64,000 bases of DNA from Bacteroidota bacterium (GCA_025963715.1 JAOQAG010000026.1:1-64000); one strand, 5' to 3'; counted from the first letter of the stretch, positions 26,185 to 35,521 are shown. Numbers and translations are program-made. Notes: generated from the sequence alone by a model not told the origin.

Positions 26185-27567
26185 ATGAAGCAAAAAAACA
26201 TTCTTTCCGGCATTTCGATCTCTGTTTTGTACCTGGCTGTTTTTTTACTGATGTATTGTTTGCTGCAAAATTCATTCATTTACAACCGCTTTTTTTCGGC
26301 GTTCATGCCTACGTATGAAAACGTGGATGGCGTTATTTCGAAAGGAAACAAACCCTTTACGGAAATTTCGGATCAAACGCTGAATACAATGGATGCGGCG
26401 CATTATGTCACTATCAGGGACCACTTATATACAGCGACGCCGGAAATCGAAGACTCACAATTTAATGCCGCATTTTTTCCATTGTTCCCGCTGGTATGGA
26501 AGCTGTTTTTTTTACCGGCCCGGGGAGTTATTTTCCTGAATTTTTTATTGTACGTCATTTCTGCGATGATCCTCGCTTTTATTTTTTGTAAAAATTCATT
26601 TATCAACGCCTTGCTGGTTACCTTTACATTGCCAACGCTTACAGTTTTCCTGGTGCCTTACTCAGAAGCCGTGTTCATGCTTTCCATCAGCATTACATTG
26701 CTGGGTTGGAAACAGAAAAATAAATACATCTACATGGGCGGTTTGCTTGCAGCTTCGATGACACGGCCGGTATTTTTATTAATGATCGCCGCCATTATTG
26801 CAACGGAAGCATTTTATTTTGCACGTGACAAAGCGTATAAGATCAATTACAAACATGTGCTGATCTCTGTGCTTACACTTTTATCGGGAACCTTTATTGT
26901 TGCGCTTTTTCAGCAGCTGTATCATCATGGGTCGTTGCTTACTTTTATCGAAGCGCAAAAACATTGGGGTACGTACTTCCGGATCCCTTCCAAGATCATT
27001 GACGGTTCGTTCGAATCGCTGGGGATGAATATTTTTGCACTGGTATTTTGTTTCTTTTTTGGGGCGGCGGTTTTGGTTCCAAAATTTTTACCAAAAGCAC
27101 AGAAAGAAACCGATCCGTTTGATTACTGGTATTATTTTTCATGGATCTATCTGCTGATCGCAACCTTATTTGTATTGCTTTTACAGGGAGGATCGCTGCA
27201 CAGCTTGTATCGTTATACTTTGTGTACGCCGTTTTTTTACATCATTGTGTTTCAGCAATTCCGTAGCGGATTTAAACTGTCGCAGCTGGAACTGATCTGG
27301 ATATTTGGCGGATTTATTTTTTGTTGTTTGCTGTTTATGGAGCTCGCGCCTTATTCCAGGAGCTGGGACCTGGAAGAAGCAAAAGGGTATGGCTTTACGA
27401 AAATGGGATTTTTATTATTATGCCTGTGCTTGTTTTATTTCCTGATCCTGAAAAACTGCAACCATTTTTTCAAATACATTTTTCTTGGATTACTTATTTT
27501 TTCGGGCATTATCTGGAATTGTTATTTGTTAAATATGTTTACTTCCCACACCTGGATCTTCCTTTAG
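26185..27567 (+). CDS. GT-C type membrane glycosyltransferase (PIG-V-like)
   Basis: A 460-residue polytopic protein with about eleven membrane helices. The first loop carries the acidic TMDAAHYVTIRDHLY motif and is followed by FNAAFFPLFPLVWKL, the arrangement seen in PIG-V/Gpi18-like mannosyltransferases that use polyprenyl-phosphate sugars. The acceptor is unknown. Bacterial members probably glycosylate lipids or proteins in the envelope. The GT117 gene at 28939-32217 is the other candidate glycosyltransferase nearby, though on the opposite strand. Confidence 0.8.
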   Translation: MKQKNILSGISISVLYLAVFLLMYCLLQNSFIYNRFFSAFMPTYENVDGVISKGNKPFTEISDQTLNTMDAAHYVTIRDHLYTATPEIEDSQFNAAFFPLFPLVWKLFFLPARGVIFLNFLLYVISAMILAFIFCKNSFINALLVTFTLPTLTVFLVPYSEAVFMLSISITLLGWKQKNKYIYMGGLLAASMTRPVFLLMIAAIIATEAFYFARDKAYKINYKHVLISVLTLLSGTFIVALFQQLYHHGSLLTFIEAQKHWGTYFRIPSKIIDGSFESLGMNIFALVFCFFFGAAVLVPKFLPKAQKETDPFDYWYYFSWIYLLIATLFVLLLQGGSLHSLYRYTLCTPFFYIIVFQQFRSGFKLSQLELIWIFGGFIFCCLLFMELAPYSRSWDLEEAKGYGFTKMGFLLLCLCLFYFLILKNCNHFFKYIFLGLLIFSGIIWNCYLLNMFTSHTWIFL

Positions 27568-27645
27568 ATTTTAGATCCTACGCAATTTATCCTCCGATTG
27601 GGATCTGGATGGATTTACAAATACTATTTCTAAAGGATTGAAACC

Positions 27646-27744
27646 ATGGAAGAATTTCTGCGGGTAACAAGAGTATTTAAAGCAGATGAAGGCATGAAGC
27701 AGAATGTAGAGAAACCGGATCTTTATTTACAGAAGATAAACTAA
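27646..27744 (+). CDS. Possible 32-residue small ORF or gene remnant
   Basis: ATG at 27646 reads MEEFLRVTRVFKADEGMKQN.. to TAA at 27744, between the GT-C gene and the alpha/beta hydrolase. Codon use is normal for the genome. It could be a small protein or the end of a lost gene; nothing is recognised. Confidence 0.3.
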   Translation: MEEFLRVTRVFKADEGMKQNVEKPDLYLQKIN

Positions 27745-27760
27745 TAAATACACAACAGAT

Positions 27761-28549
27761 ATGCAAAACACTTCTTCATTTAAAAGCGCTTATGCGGATG
27801 TAAACGGAATAAAAATGTACTATGAGATCCATGGCGCAGGTTTCCCGCTGGTACTGATCCATGGCGGCGGTTCCACCATCCAGACTTCTTTCAGGAACAT
27901 TATTCCATTGTTGGCAAAAACACACCAGGTCATTGCTGTGGAATTGCAGGCGCACGGCCGTACATCCGACAGGGATGCGCCCGAAACTTTTGAGCAGGAT
28001 GCAGCCGATGTTGCTGAATTGCTCCGCCAGCTGAACATTCCAACCGCAGATATTTTAGGGTTTAGTAACGGCGGACAAACGGCAATGCAATTGGCGATGA
28101 ACCGTCCGGAAAAAATCCGCAAATTAATTATTGCGTCTGCATTTTATAAAAAAGAAGGTGTGCCCGTTCCGTTCTGGCAAGCAATGGACAAGGCAACATT
28201 TGCTGATATGCCGCAGGTCTACAAGGATGAATTTTTGAAAGTAAATAATGATCCCACAGCCTTGCTGAACATGTTCAATAGAGATGCACAGCGCATGCGC
28301 ACGTTTAAGGATTGGAACGATAGCGATCTGCGATCGATCAAAGCGAAGACGCTGGTAATTGCTGGCGACAGGGATGTGGCGCTGAATGTGCATTCGGCGG
28401 TAATGGCGGGGTTGATCCCCAATTGCCAGCTGGCAATTTTGCCCGGCGGACATGGAACGTATCTTGGAGAAATAGCAATGCTGGTAAATGGTGAATGGAC
28501 ACAACGTTATGCGGTTGAGCTGATCGAACAGTTTTTGCTGGGAAATTAA
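27761..28549 (+). CDS. Alpha/beta hydrolase
   Basis: A 262-residue enzyme of the alpha/beta hydrolase fold. The oxyanion region is LIHGGGSTIQTSF (about residue 33), the nucleophile elbow GFSNGGQ (Ser about 103), the acid AGDRDVAL (Asp about 207) and the catalytic His LPGGHGTYL (about 235). The substrate cannot be told from sequence; carboxylesterase or C-C hydrolase-like activity is likely. No signal peptide, so cytoplasmic. Confidence 0.92.
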   Translation: MQNTSSFKSAYADVNGIKMYYEIHGAGFPLVLIHGGGSTIQTSFRNIIPLLAKTHQVIAVELQAHGRTSDRDAPETFEQDAADVAELLRQLNIPTADILGFSNGGQTAMQLAMNRPEKIRKLIIASAFYKKEGVPVPFWQAMDKATFADMPQVYKDEFLKVNNDPTALLNMFNRDAQRMRTFKDWNDSDLRSIKAKTLVIAGDRDVALNVHSAVMAGLIPNCQLAILPGGHGTYLGEIAMLVNGEWTQRYAVELIEQFLLGN

Positions 28550-28877
28550 CTTTAATTGAGTATCGGGAACTTTGTACTAAAAAGATGAAATTATTTTACA
28601 ATATTTACAAATAATACTGTCATCCCGGGCTTGACCCGGGATCTGTTAAATATTTGCAGCGCCTACACAGTTCTTAATTGGCAGATCCCGGGTCAAGCCC
28701 GGGATGACAGCTTAAGAAAGTATTTCTGTTTCCATAAACAACAATGTTCTCAACATAATCCGTGCAATTCTTTTTTCCTCTTTTCAATCTGTGAATCTGT
28801 GGCAGAAATATCTGGCGCTTTGTTTCAACATACCTATACCCTGCGCAGACACGTTGGGACAACGCGCCTGCGCTTGC
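28550..28877. repeat. Gap with a pair of inverted hairpin repeats
   Basis: Two 29-base copies of the CTGTCATCCCGGG.. hairpin (28617-28645 and 28682-28710) are perfect reverse complements of each other, each also an internal palindrome. No gene seen in the rest of the gap. Confidence 0.88.
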
Positions 28878-28920
28878 AAACAAGATCGCCCCGGTAAAAT
28901 TTACCGGGGCGATCTTGTTT
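28878..28920 (-). terminator. Terminator of the GT117 gene
   Basis: AAACAAGATCGCCCCGGT and its reverse complement form a stem of about 20 base pairs with a minimal AT loop, starting 19 bases past the stop at 28939. The fold is symmetric, so it may also stop transcription from the plus strand. Confidence 0.85.
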
Positions 28921-28938
28921 ATTTTATTTTTCGAATGC

Positions 28939-31900
28939 TTATCTTCTTTTAGAGAAAACCGATTCCAATTGATAGCGTTGCATCATTTGTCCGTAACGCG
29001 TAGAGAATTCTTTGTTAAGATCGGCTTGTTTGAACATTTCGGTAATGTATACCAAACGTTCAATGATCTCTTGTGAGCGCTCTACATCAGATCCAAACTC
29101 TGCACGTTTTTTTCCTTTGAATGAATAATAATAATTGATATTCGATTCAGAATTATTAAACAGTTTTTTCGCAAGCTCATTTGCTTTTGCATTAGCATCT
29201 GCCTGGTAATAACCCAATACGATCGAGAACATAGTACCATCATAAGGTACATTGTACTCCGGAGTTACCTCCACACATTTATCAAGTACTTTGATCGCTT
29301 TGTCTTTTTTACCTTCCGTAACAAGCACCGATGCAAGTGTTCCCATACGCTGACGAACGTTCATTGCGCAAGAGCGCAGGAACACATCATCCAGGTAAAC
29401 ACCCTGTTTATCCATACCACCCCATTTAAATTTAGCAGGGTCCATTACGTTGTTATACATCACATCTGTAGCAACGCGTGTTTCCTGCTGTGCTTCCGCT
29501 TCATTTTGTTTGATCGGAACAAGGCGGTATGCCAATCCTTCCAATTGCAGGTATGGTGCAAGGTTCAGGTAAGAGCTTGCCGGTGCCGTAGCAGCAAAAT
29601 AGATCGGGCGTTTCCAGTTATTGTGTGCCAATAAATCCAACACCATCAAATCGTTTTTCTGAACATATTGCCCGGTCAGCGTCCAGTCGATGCTTTTCAC
29701 AATACGACCTGCATTTGCTTTGGATACGGTTCCGTTATTTACAACGGTTGCGCTATCCACAGGTACACTTACATTTTTTGTAGGGAAATAATTGTAGAAT
29801 GTTCCGGTGGCAACTTCCAGCTGATCGGCACGGTTATCACTTTTCACAAACTCGATCAGGTCTTTCACAGGAATATTTCCTTTTACACCTCTGTCGTGAA
29901 ACAACACCACATCACGCGTACCCTGGCGGTATTGATCCTGCGTGAATGAGAACGGAACAGGATCAGAATCGTATGCTTTGTGCACCATCTGATCGATGTA
30001 CCAATCGGTATTCAATAATTCGAGGCAGATCACACGTACATCTGTACGGATGCCTTCTACTTCCTGTACATACCACAATGGGAATGTATCGTTATCACCA
30101 TTGGTAAATAAGATCGCATTGGGTGCGCAGGAATTTAAATAGTTAATAGCAAAATCGCGCGCAATGTAACGGTTCGAACGATCGTGATCGTTCCATTCCT
30201 GTTTTGCCATAATGGTTGGTACAAGCAACAGGCAAGCCACTGTGGCAATTCCGGCACTCGCAACCTGGTTGGTTCTTTTCTGTAAAAAATCAAAGATGGC
30301 AAGCACCCCTAATCCGATCCAGATGGCATAGGCGTAGAATGATCCTGCATAAGCATAATCACGCTCACGCGGCTCAAACGGTTTTTGATTCAGGTAGATC
30401 ACAATGGCAACACCTGTAAGAAGGAACAGGAATCCAACCACCACTGCATTTTTTTTATCTTTTACAAACTGATAAACCAAACCGATCACACCCAATAAAA
30501 ATGGCAAGCCGTAAAGCGTGTTGTGTGCTTTATTATTATCGGCACCATCAGGTAATCCTGTTTGAGGCCCCAGGCGCATTTCATCGTATGGTTTAATGCC
30601 GGTGATCCAGTTTCCATCCGTTGAATTACCGAAACCCTGTATATCGTTTTGGCGACCCACAAAATTCCACATGAAATAGCGTCCGTACATTTGTTTTACC
30701 TGGTAATCCATAAAAAACCACAGGTTTTGTCCAAAAGTTGGTTTTGCAATCGTGGTAGGATCTCCGGTTTGCGGATCGGTTACCGAGATCCGCTCGTAAT
30801 TACTTGGATCTGTCCACTGTTTATAACCGGTTACGTGGTTCGACTGGCTGCTCCACATACGCGGGAACAGGGTACAAAAACGTTGGTCATAGTTAGGGAT
30901 GGAATTTTTGCGATCGTCGGTAATTACATATTTACCGGCTTTTTTATCCTGCGTGTACACAGGGTTTCCATCCAGATATGGTTTTTGCTGATCGTTTATT
31001 GCGGAAAAATATTGGCCGTATAAAATTGGCCAGGTACCGTATTGCTCGCGGTTCAAATATGATAACAGGTTTACGGCATTTTCAGGATTATTTTCATCCA
31101 TTGGTGTATTTGCCTGTGAGCGGATCACGAGTACCAAAAAGGAAGAATAACCGATCAGGATCACTGTAAATCCAAGTACAACGGTATTGAGCATCGCGTT
31201 AAAGCGCGTTGGCAGATACAGGAATACACAAATAATATAAGCTGTGATAGCAAGTAAGGATAAACCGAATGATGCAAAATAGGTACCTAAAGCCAACAGG
31301 ATCACAAAAATAATGGAGGCGATCACAAACTGGGTGGTATCCAGCGCTTGTTTATCCTTGCGGGTAGTATACATTAATCCGAGTACGATCGCAGCGATCA
31401 TTAAAACCGCATAAAGAATGGTACCGTAGTTGAACGGTAAACCAACGGTGTTTACTGCCGTGATCTCGAACCAGGCTGCTAAACGCACGATCATTGGAAT
31501 AACGCCACCCTGGATACCGCCTAAAATAATAACGGAAATGATCCCGGTGATGATGAAACCATTGCGGGTAACGGTTTTGTATTTTTTAAAATAGTAGATG
31601 TAAACAACAGCAGGAATTACAAGTAAGTTCAATAAATGGACACCTACAGCCAACCCGATCAGGTAAGCGATGAGGATGATCCAGCGGTTGGCATGCGGTT
31701 CATCTGCTTCGCGCTCCCAACGCAGGATAGCCCAGAAAGAGATAGCGGTAAAGAAGCTGGACATGGCATATACCTCGCCTTCTACAGCGGAGAACCAGAA
31801 TGAATCACTGAATGTATACGCCAAAGCACCAACGGCACCTGCACCAAATACAGCGATCATTTTACCTTGTGTTAATTCACCTGTTTTATCAACGATTTTA

Positions 31901-32217
31901 CGAGCTAACGCGGTAATGGTCCAGAACAGGAACAAAATAGTGAATGCACTGCACAATGCGGACATGGAATTGACCATCATCCCAATTTTGCTGGTATCGC
32001 CACCGGCAAAAAGACTGAAGAAACGGCCGATCAGCAAGAACAAAGGAGCTCCCGGAGGGTGACCTACTTCCAGTTTGTTGGCACAGGCAATGTATTCCCC
32101 GCAATCCCAGAAAGAAGCGGTTGGCTCAATGGTGCTTAGATAAACAAAAGAAGCGATCAGGAATACAACCCAGCCTACAATATTATTTAAGCGTTGATAA
32201 TTGGCAGTACTATTCAT
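28939..32217 (-). CDS. DUF2723 / glycosyltransferase family 117 protein
   Basis: A 1092-residue protein. The N-terminal half has about twelve membrane helices beginning with the DUF2723 hallmark (YLSTIEPTASFWDCGEYIAC, residues about 25-44, then KLEVGHPPGAPLF). The family includes human TMEM260, a protein O-mannosyltransferase. The C-terminal half is periplasmic and TPR-like (KDKAIKVLDKCVEVTPEYNVP). It is a strong candidate for the O-glycosylation enzyme of exported proteins, which in this window include several T9SS cargoes. It is monocistronic. Confidence 0.92.
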   Translation of the reverse strand: MNSTANYQRLNNIVGWVVFLIASFVYLSTIEPTASFWDCGEYIACANKLEVGHPPGAPLFLLIGRFFSLFAGGDTSKIGMMVNSMSALCSAFTILFLFWTITALARKIVDKTGELTQGKMIAVFGAGAVGALAYTFSDSFWFSAVEGEVYAMSSFFTAISFWAILRWEREADEPHANRWIILIAYLIGLAVGVHLLNLLVIPAVVYIYYFKKYKTVTRNGFIITGIISVIILGGIQGGVIPMIVRLAAWFEITAVNTVGLPFNYGTILYAVLMIAAIVLGLMYTTRKDKQALDTTQFVIASIIFVILLALGTYFASFGLSLLAITAYIICVFLYLPTRFNAMLNTVVLGFTVILIGYSSFLVLVIRSQANTPMDENNPENAVNLLSYLNREQYGTWPILYGQYFSAINDQQKPYLDGNPVYTQDKKAGKYVITDDRKNSIPNYDQRFCTLFPRMWSSQSNHVTGYKQWTDPSNYERISVTDPQTGDPTTIAKPTFGQNLWFFMDYQVKQMYGRYFMWNFVGRQNDIQGFGNSTDGNWITGIKPYDEMRLGPQTGLPDGADNNKAHNTLYGLPFLLGVIGLVYQFVKDKKNAVVVGFLFLLTGVAIVIYLNQKPFEPRERDYAYAGSFYAYAIWIGLGVLAIFDFLQKRTNQVASAGIATVACLLLVPTIMAKQEWNDHDRSNRYIARDFAINYLNSCAPNAILFTNGDNDTFPLWYVQEVEGIRTDVRVICLELLNTDWYIDQMVHKAYDSDPVPFSFTQDQYRQGTRDVVLFHDRGVKGNIPVKDLIEFVKSDNRADQLEVATGTFYNYFPTKNVSVPVDSATVVNNGTVSKANAGRIVKSIDWTLTGQYVQKNDLMVLDLLAHNNWKRPIYFAATAPASSYLNLAPYLQLEGLAYRLVPIKQNEAEAQQETRVATDVMYNNVMDPAKFKWGGMDKQGVYLDDVFLRSCAMNVRQRMGTLASVLVTEGKKDKAIKVLDKCVEVTPEYNVPYDGTMFSIVLGYYQADANAKANELAKKLFNNSESNINYYYSFKGKKRAEFGSDVERSQEIIERLVYITEMFKQADLNKEFSTRYGQMMQRYQLESVFSKRR

Positions 32218-32392
32218 ACGGATAGATTTGTTTGTTGGTTTTAAGTAAAATTTACCTGTTAAAGCGTTGCAATGTGCCTATAAACGGGGCTATTTCACAT
32301 ATTTAATTGTTGTTATTTATATGCTGTTTGCGAAGTTAGAAAATTAATTGAACCCGTAAGCGTTAAAAAATTACAAGATTTCACAAATTTTT

Positions 32393-32422
32393 TTTGCGAG
32401 TACGATTTATTTCTTATTTTTG
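32393..32422 (+). promoter_or_regulatory. Promoter of tRNA-Gln
   Basis: TTTG (32393-32396) and TATTTTTG (32415-32422) are 18 bases apart, 21 bases upstream of the tRNA 5' end. Confidence 0.6.
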
Positions 32423-32443
32423 CAACCCGATTAATTAAAACAC

Positions 32444-32516
32444 TGTCCGATGGTGTAATTGGCAACACGTCTGGTTTTGGTCCAGAAGAGTTCAGGTTCG
32501 AGACCTGATCGGACAA
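32444..32516 (+). tRNA. tRNA-Gln (anticodon TTG)
   Basis: A full cloverleaf: acceptor TGTCCGA / TCGGACA, anticodon stem TCTGG / CCAGA with loop TTTTGGT (anticodon TTG), T-arm CAGGTTCGAGACCTG. The CCA end is not encoded. Discriminator A at 32516. Confidence 0.97.
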
Positions 32517-32517
32517 C

Positions 32518-32556
32518 AAAAAATCCCTCATAAACAATTGTTTGTGAGGGATTTTT
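32518..32556 (+). terminator. Terminator after tRNA-Gln
   Basis: AAAATCCCTCA..TGAGGGATTTTT with an extended AAACAA / TTGTTT inner stem directly follows the tRNA. Confidence 0.9.
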
Positions 32557-32618
32557 GCTTTTAAGCAGTGCTATACACTTAAAATTAGCATAAACAGGGA
32601 GGAGTATTTTTTAGCAGA

Positions 32619-33014
32619 TCAATTCATAGAAAGCTGCTTTATATCGTATTGAGCGCGCATGGCGGCCTTTAATTCTTTTAATTCCCTGCGGAGATTGATC
32701 ATCATCACATTTTCCCTGTCCTCCTGCGCTTCCTTAAACGTTTGATACGCATCTTCCTTGAGGTGCGCTATCTGTGCTTTATACATATCGTTGAGGGTCT
32801 TTAAATTTTTTAAGTTCCCTGCTTGCATCTTCATCATCCGCTCGTTTTCCTCTATTTCTTTTTGCTGGCGGAGCGATTTTTCCTTTAAAAACGCAACCAC
32901 TGCGCAGGTATTGCATTCCGGTGCAGCTTGTTGGTTCGGTTTTATATTTTTTACTGAAATGCTGTTTTTCTTTGCCTCAGTAGCTGTGGAAGGATTCTTT
33001 TTCATTTTATACAT
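32619..33014 (-). CDS. Short basic coiled-coil protein
   Basis: A 131-residue protein, Lys-rich at the N-terminus, with long heptad-like stretches (FLKEKSLRQQKEIEENERMM; LKEDAYQTFKEAQEDRENV) and one CNTC motif (ECNTCAVVAFL, about residue 34). No signal peptide or membrane segment. I do not recognise a family. Starts at ATG 33014; an internal Met three codons later (MKKNPS) is equally good. Confidence 0.6.
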   Translation of the reverse strand: MYKMKKNPSTATEAKKNSISVKNIKPNQQAAPECNTCAVVAFLKEKSLRQQKEIEENERMMKMQAGNLKNLKTLNDMYKAQIAHLKEDAYQTFKEAQEDRENVMMINLRRELKELKAAMRAQYDIKQLSMN

Positions 33015-33090
33015 TTTTAAATTAAGAAAGGCCGTACCGGCTTTGATACTGTAAAACTATTTCCTTTTTCAAATGCATTTTTTACAGATT

Positions 33091-33110
33091 GGCTAAAAAC
33101 CTTACATCTG
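33091..33110 (+). promoter_or_regulatory. TTACATCTG motif, distal copy
   Basis: GGCTAAAAACCTTACATCTG is a diverged copy of the motif at 33168-33185; the two lie in a roughly 40-base direct repeat (33079-33118 and 33154-33193) with 75-base spacing. Confidence 0.5.
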
Positions 33111-33167
33111 TTATCGGGGGTTTAAAATCGCAGCCCCGCAGCCATTTTGCTCCTTTTTACAAATTTT

Positions 33168-33185
33168 GCAAAAATCTTACATCTG
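33168..33185 (+). promoter_or_regulatory. Putative operator shared by three promoters (copy 1)
   Basis: GCAAAAATCTTACATCTG. Its TTACAT core starts at 33177, exactly 54 bases before a -7 box TATGTTTG (33231-33238). The same motif and spacing occur upstream of 37098 and, on the minus strand, of 39760. Confidence 0.6.
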
Positions 33186-33230
33186 TTATTGCCCGACTTA
33201 AATAGGCTGGTGTACGCCCTGAAACCGCAA

Positions 33231-33238
33231 TATGTTTG
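33231..33238 (+). promoter_or_regulatory. -7 box of the T9SS type A gene
   Basis: TATGTTTG is an exact TAnnTTTG match, 27 bases before the ATG at 33265. No good -33 box is visible, as expected for an activator-dependent promoter. Confidence 0.6.
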
Positions 33239-33264
33239 TATCAGAAATTTAAACACATATTCTC

Positions 33265-34125
33265 ATGACACTATTTACTAAAAAAACAATGTATACTTTC
33301 CTGATCTGCATCACATGCAGCATCTATGCAAATGCAACGCTCAGCGATGCATTAAAGATCAGAATTGTGAACGGCACTTATTCGGATGAAACAGTTGTTC
33401 GTTTTTTATCTGCTGCAACCCCAGGTTTCGATGCGGATTATGATGCGTATAAAATAATCAGCGCAGCTCCCGGCATTCCTTCTGCTTTTACAAACATTGA
33501 TCCTTTATCGCATTTATCCATCAATGGATTACCGGCACTTACAGAACGTACGGATGTTGATTTGTATACTTATATTAAAACAGCAGGAAACTATACGTTT
33601 CAATCCATTGAGCTGGGAAGCTTTTCGGCAGGCAGCAGGATTGTACTGGAAGATAAACAAACAGGTTTGTTGTATTCATTCAGAGACGGCAGCAGCACTG
33701 TTATTTATTTAAATGCTAACCTGGTAACAGCTGCCAGCCGCTTTACACTTCATTTTATCCCGGTACAACCGCCACCTGTAAGCAATGCACGCTATACTAC
33801 ACTGGGCAGCTTTATGACTGTGGATTCGCTTACAGATAATAACATCAATGTTACAAGAATGGATGGCATCGCAGCTGAAACGGAAACACCTCAACTGAAA
33901 GCATATCCACAGGATGGTGAGCTGGTGCTGGATCTTCAAACGACTGCCGTATCGGATATTCTTATCACTGTTTATAACATCAGCGGACAAGTGATCTACC
34001 GCTATTCCAACAAAAGCTCTATGGGTGTATCGGAGCGGTTACCGCTGACTGCATCCGGCATGTACATCGTGCAAACGATGATCGACAATAATGTACAAAC
34101 AAAAAAAATTAATTATACAAAATGA
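33265..34125 (+). CDS. Secreted protein with T9SS type A-like C-terminal domain
   Basis: A 286-residue exported protein with a signal peptide (to about residue 25, SIYANA). The C-terminal 75 residues (LKAYPQDGELVLDLQTTAVSDILITVYNISGQVIYRY .. MYIVQTMIDNNVQTKKI) form a type A sorting domain, so the protein is predicted to leave through T9SS. The N-terminal part has no recognised domain. It heads a three-gene group: a 38-residue ORF overlaps its stop, and a second secreted protein follows. Upstream are two copies of the TTACATCTG motif. Confidence 0.85.
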   Translation: MTLFTKKTMYTFLICITCSIYANATLSDALKIRIVNGTYSDETVVRFLSAATPGFDADYDAYKIISAAPGIPSAFTNIDPLSHLSINGLPALTERTDVDLYTYIKTAGNYTFQSIELGSFSAGSRIVLEDKQTGLLYSFRDGSSTVIYLNANLVTAASRFTLHFIPVQPPPVSNARYTTLGSFMTVDSLTDNNINVTRMDGIAAETETPQLKAYPQDGELVLDLQTTAVSDILITVYNISGQVIYRYSNKSSMGVSERLPLTASGMYIVQTMIDNNVQTKKINYTK

Positions 34126-34238
34126 AAAATCACAACACCCTCATTTACTCGAAAGCAAGAAAAGCAGGTATGCTTGACAAGATCGCGATACTATTGTTTT
34201 TTGTATTGCTTACCATGTCCTGCCTGTGTTTCGGCTAA
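34122..34238 (+). CDS. Small hydrophobic peptide, translationally coupled
   Basis: A 38-residue ORF whose ATG overlaps the stop of the T9SS gene (ATGA, 34122-34125). It begins MKNHNTLIYSKARKAGMLDK and continues into a hydrophobic stretch that ends LTMSCLCFG. The coupling, the basic N-terminus and a single membrane span make it likely to be real. A lipobox-like LTMSC is imperfect. Function unknown. Confidence 0.5.
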   Translation: MKNHNTLIYSKARKAGMLDKIAILLFFVLLTMSCLCFG

Positions 34239-34289
34239 GGAATGTAAAAAATCAACAAAATTAAAAACCACTAAAACAAGGAGGACATC

Positions 34290-34865
34290 ATGAAATCACT
34301 TATCCGCATTACCGCTATTGTATTTTTATTTACTGCGTTTACCGCTGCTGCTTACGCCGGCCATCCTAAAAAAACAAAAAAGGAACCGGCTGCAGCACCG
34401 GAAACTCCAACCGTTTGCCTGGAAGTGGCTGGAATTGCACTTGACTCTGCCGAACAGCCGATCAATGGTGTAAGTGTAAAATTGTACAGGGAAAATGATG
34501 AGCTGGAGTGGACGGAAGTAACAAGTGTGGATTACCACGACCATATGTTTAGCTTTAAGCTGAATGTAAATGAATATTACACCATTGAGGTTTCAAAAAA
34601 TGGTTATGTAACGCGTTCGGTGGCTATTTCAACAATGCTCCCGCCTGCTGTTTCATTAAAACAGTTGTTCCACTACGAATTTGAAGTACAGCTTTTCAAG
34701 GAAAACAAAGCGATGGATGATTATTACCTCGATTTTCCGGTGGCTTTGGTAAGTTATAACGCTAAAAGCGATGTTTTTGACAATAATGCTAATTATACAA
34801 AACACATAAAAACAAAAATAAAAGAAGCTACTGTGGCAAACTGCAGCATGATCGGAAAAAAATAA
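34290..34865 (+). CDS. Secreted beta-sandwich protein (carboxypeptidase-regulatory-like)
   Basis: A 191-residue exported protein (signal peptide to AYAG, about residue 23). Residues about 40-110 (LEVAGIALDSAEQPINGVSVKLYRENDELEWT .. YTIEVSKNGYVTRSV) resemble carboxypeptidase regulatory-like/CarboxypepD_reg domains that build beta-sandwiches in Bacteroidota envelope proteins. No T9SS domain is seen at the C-terminus. Preceded by an AAGGAGG-like Shine-Dalgarno (GGAGGAC) at 34280, unusually good for this genome. Confidence 0.75.
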   Translation: MKSLIRITAIVFLFTAFTAAAYAGHPKKTKKEPAAAPETPTVCLEVAGIALDSAEQPINGVSVKLYRENDELEWTEVTSVDYHDHMFSFKLNVNEYYTIEVSKNGYVTRSVAISTMLPPAVSLKQLFHYEFEVQLFKENKAMDDYYLDFPVALVSYNAKSDVFDNNANYTKHIKTKIKEATVANCSMIGKK

Positions 34866-34949
34866 GATCCCGCCCGGGAAAGCCCGCGGGGAAGGCCGCA
34901 CTGGTTTATACCATCTTTACAGTATCATTTAGGTTGAAACGTGGGGAGT

Positions 34950-34986
34950 AAGCAATTTCCGGATATAGCCCGGGAATTGCTTTTTA
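34950..34986 (+). terminator. Terminator after the secreted-protein group
   Basis: Stem AAGCAATTTCC / GGGAATTGCTT then TTTT, about 85 bases after the stop at 34865. Confidence 0.7.
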
Positions 34987-35076
34987 GTTTCCCCGGCCAA
35001 ACCGGGCTGATTAAAAATAAATACATTTCTTTTCCGTTAGTTACAGTTGATTTAATATTTTTGTAAATAAGATCCC

Positions 35077-35496
35077 ATGAAAACAAAAGCTCCAGTTTGT
35101 AAATACACATCGATCATGCTCATTGACGACAATGACATTGATAATTTTATCAATGAACGATTGGTAAAAGCGTATTATTTTTCAAAAAATGTGTATGTAC
35201 ACACGAGCACGAGAAGCGCGCTGGAATTTTTGAAGAACATAGAAGTGACCATGCATGATATGCCTGCGGAGCTAATCCCTTCGCACATTATGCTGGACAT
35301 TAATATGCCGATCCTCGACGGCTTCCATTTCCTGGATGAGTTTGAAAAATTCAGCCCGGAACTTATCCAAAAAATAAAGATCGTGATGCTTACCACTTCC
35401 TTAAATCCACTGGATGTGGAACGAAGCGGCAAATACAAATCGGTTGTAAAGTTTATTCACAAGCCGCTTACAGAAGAAGAGCTTTCGGGCTTATAA
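35077..35496 (+). CDS. Single-domain response regulator
   Basis: A 139-residue stand-alone receiver domain of the Rcp1/CheY-like group. The acidic pocket is IDDND (about residues 16-20), the phospho-acceptor D74 in IMLDINMPILDG, and the conserved lysine in FIHKPL. No output domain, so it probably passes phosphate or regulates by protein contact. It faces the histidine kinase at 35522-36937 (convergent) and has a close homologue at 37098. Confidence 0.9.
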   Translation: MKTKAPVCKYTSIMLIDDNDIDNFINERLVKAYYFSKNVYVHTSTRSALEFLKNIEVTMHDMPAELIPSHIMLDINMPILDGFHFLDEFEKFSPELIQKIKIVMLTTSLNPLDVERSGKYKSVVKFIHKPLTEEELSGL

Positions 35497-35521
35497 ACTG
35501 TTTTGCTGTTTCCGGAACAAT

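Noticed and set aside
34122-34238. Lipoprotein signal in the 38-residue peptide
   Set aside because: LTMSC lacks the required Leu/Val/Ile at -3, so a lipobox is not claimed.
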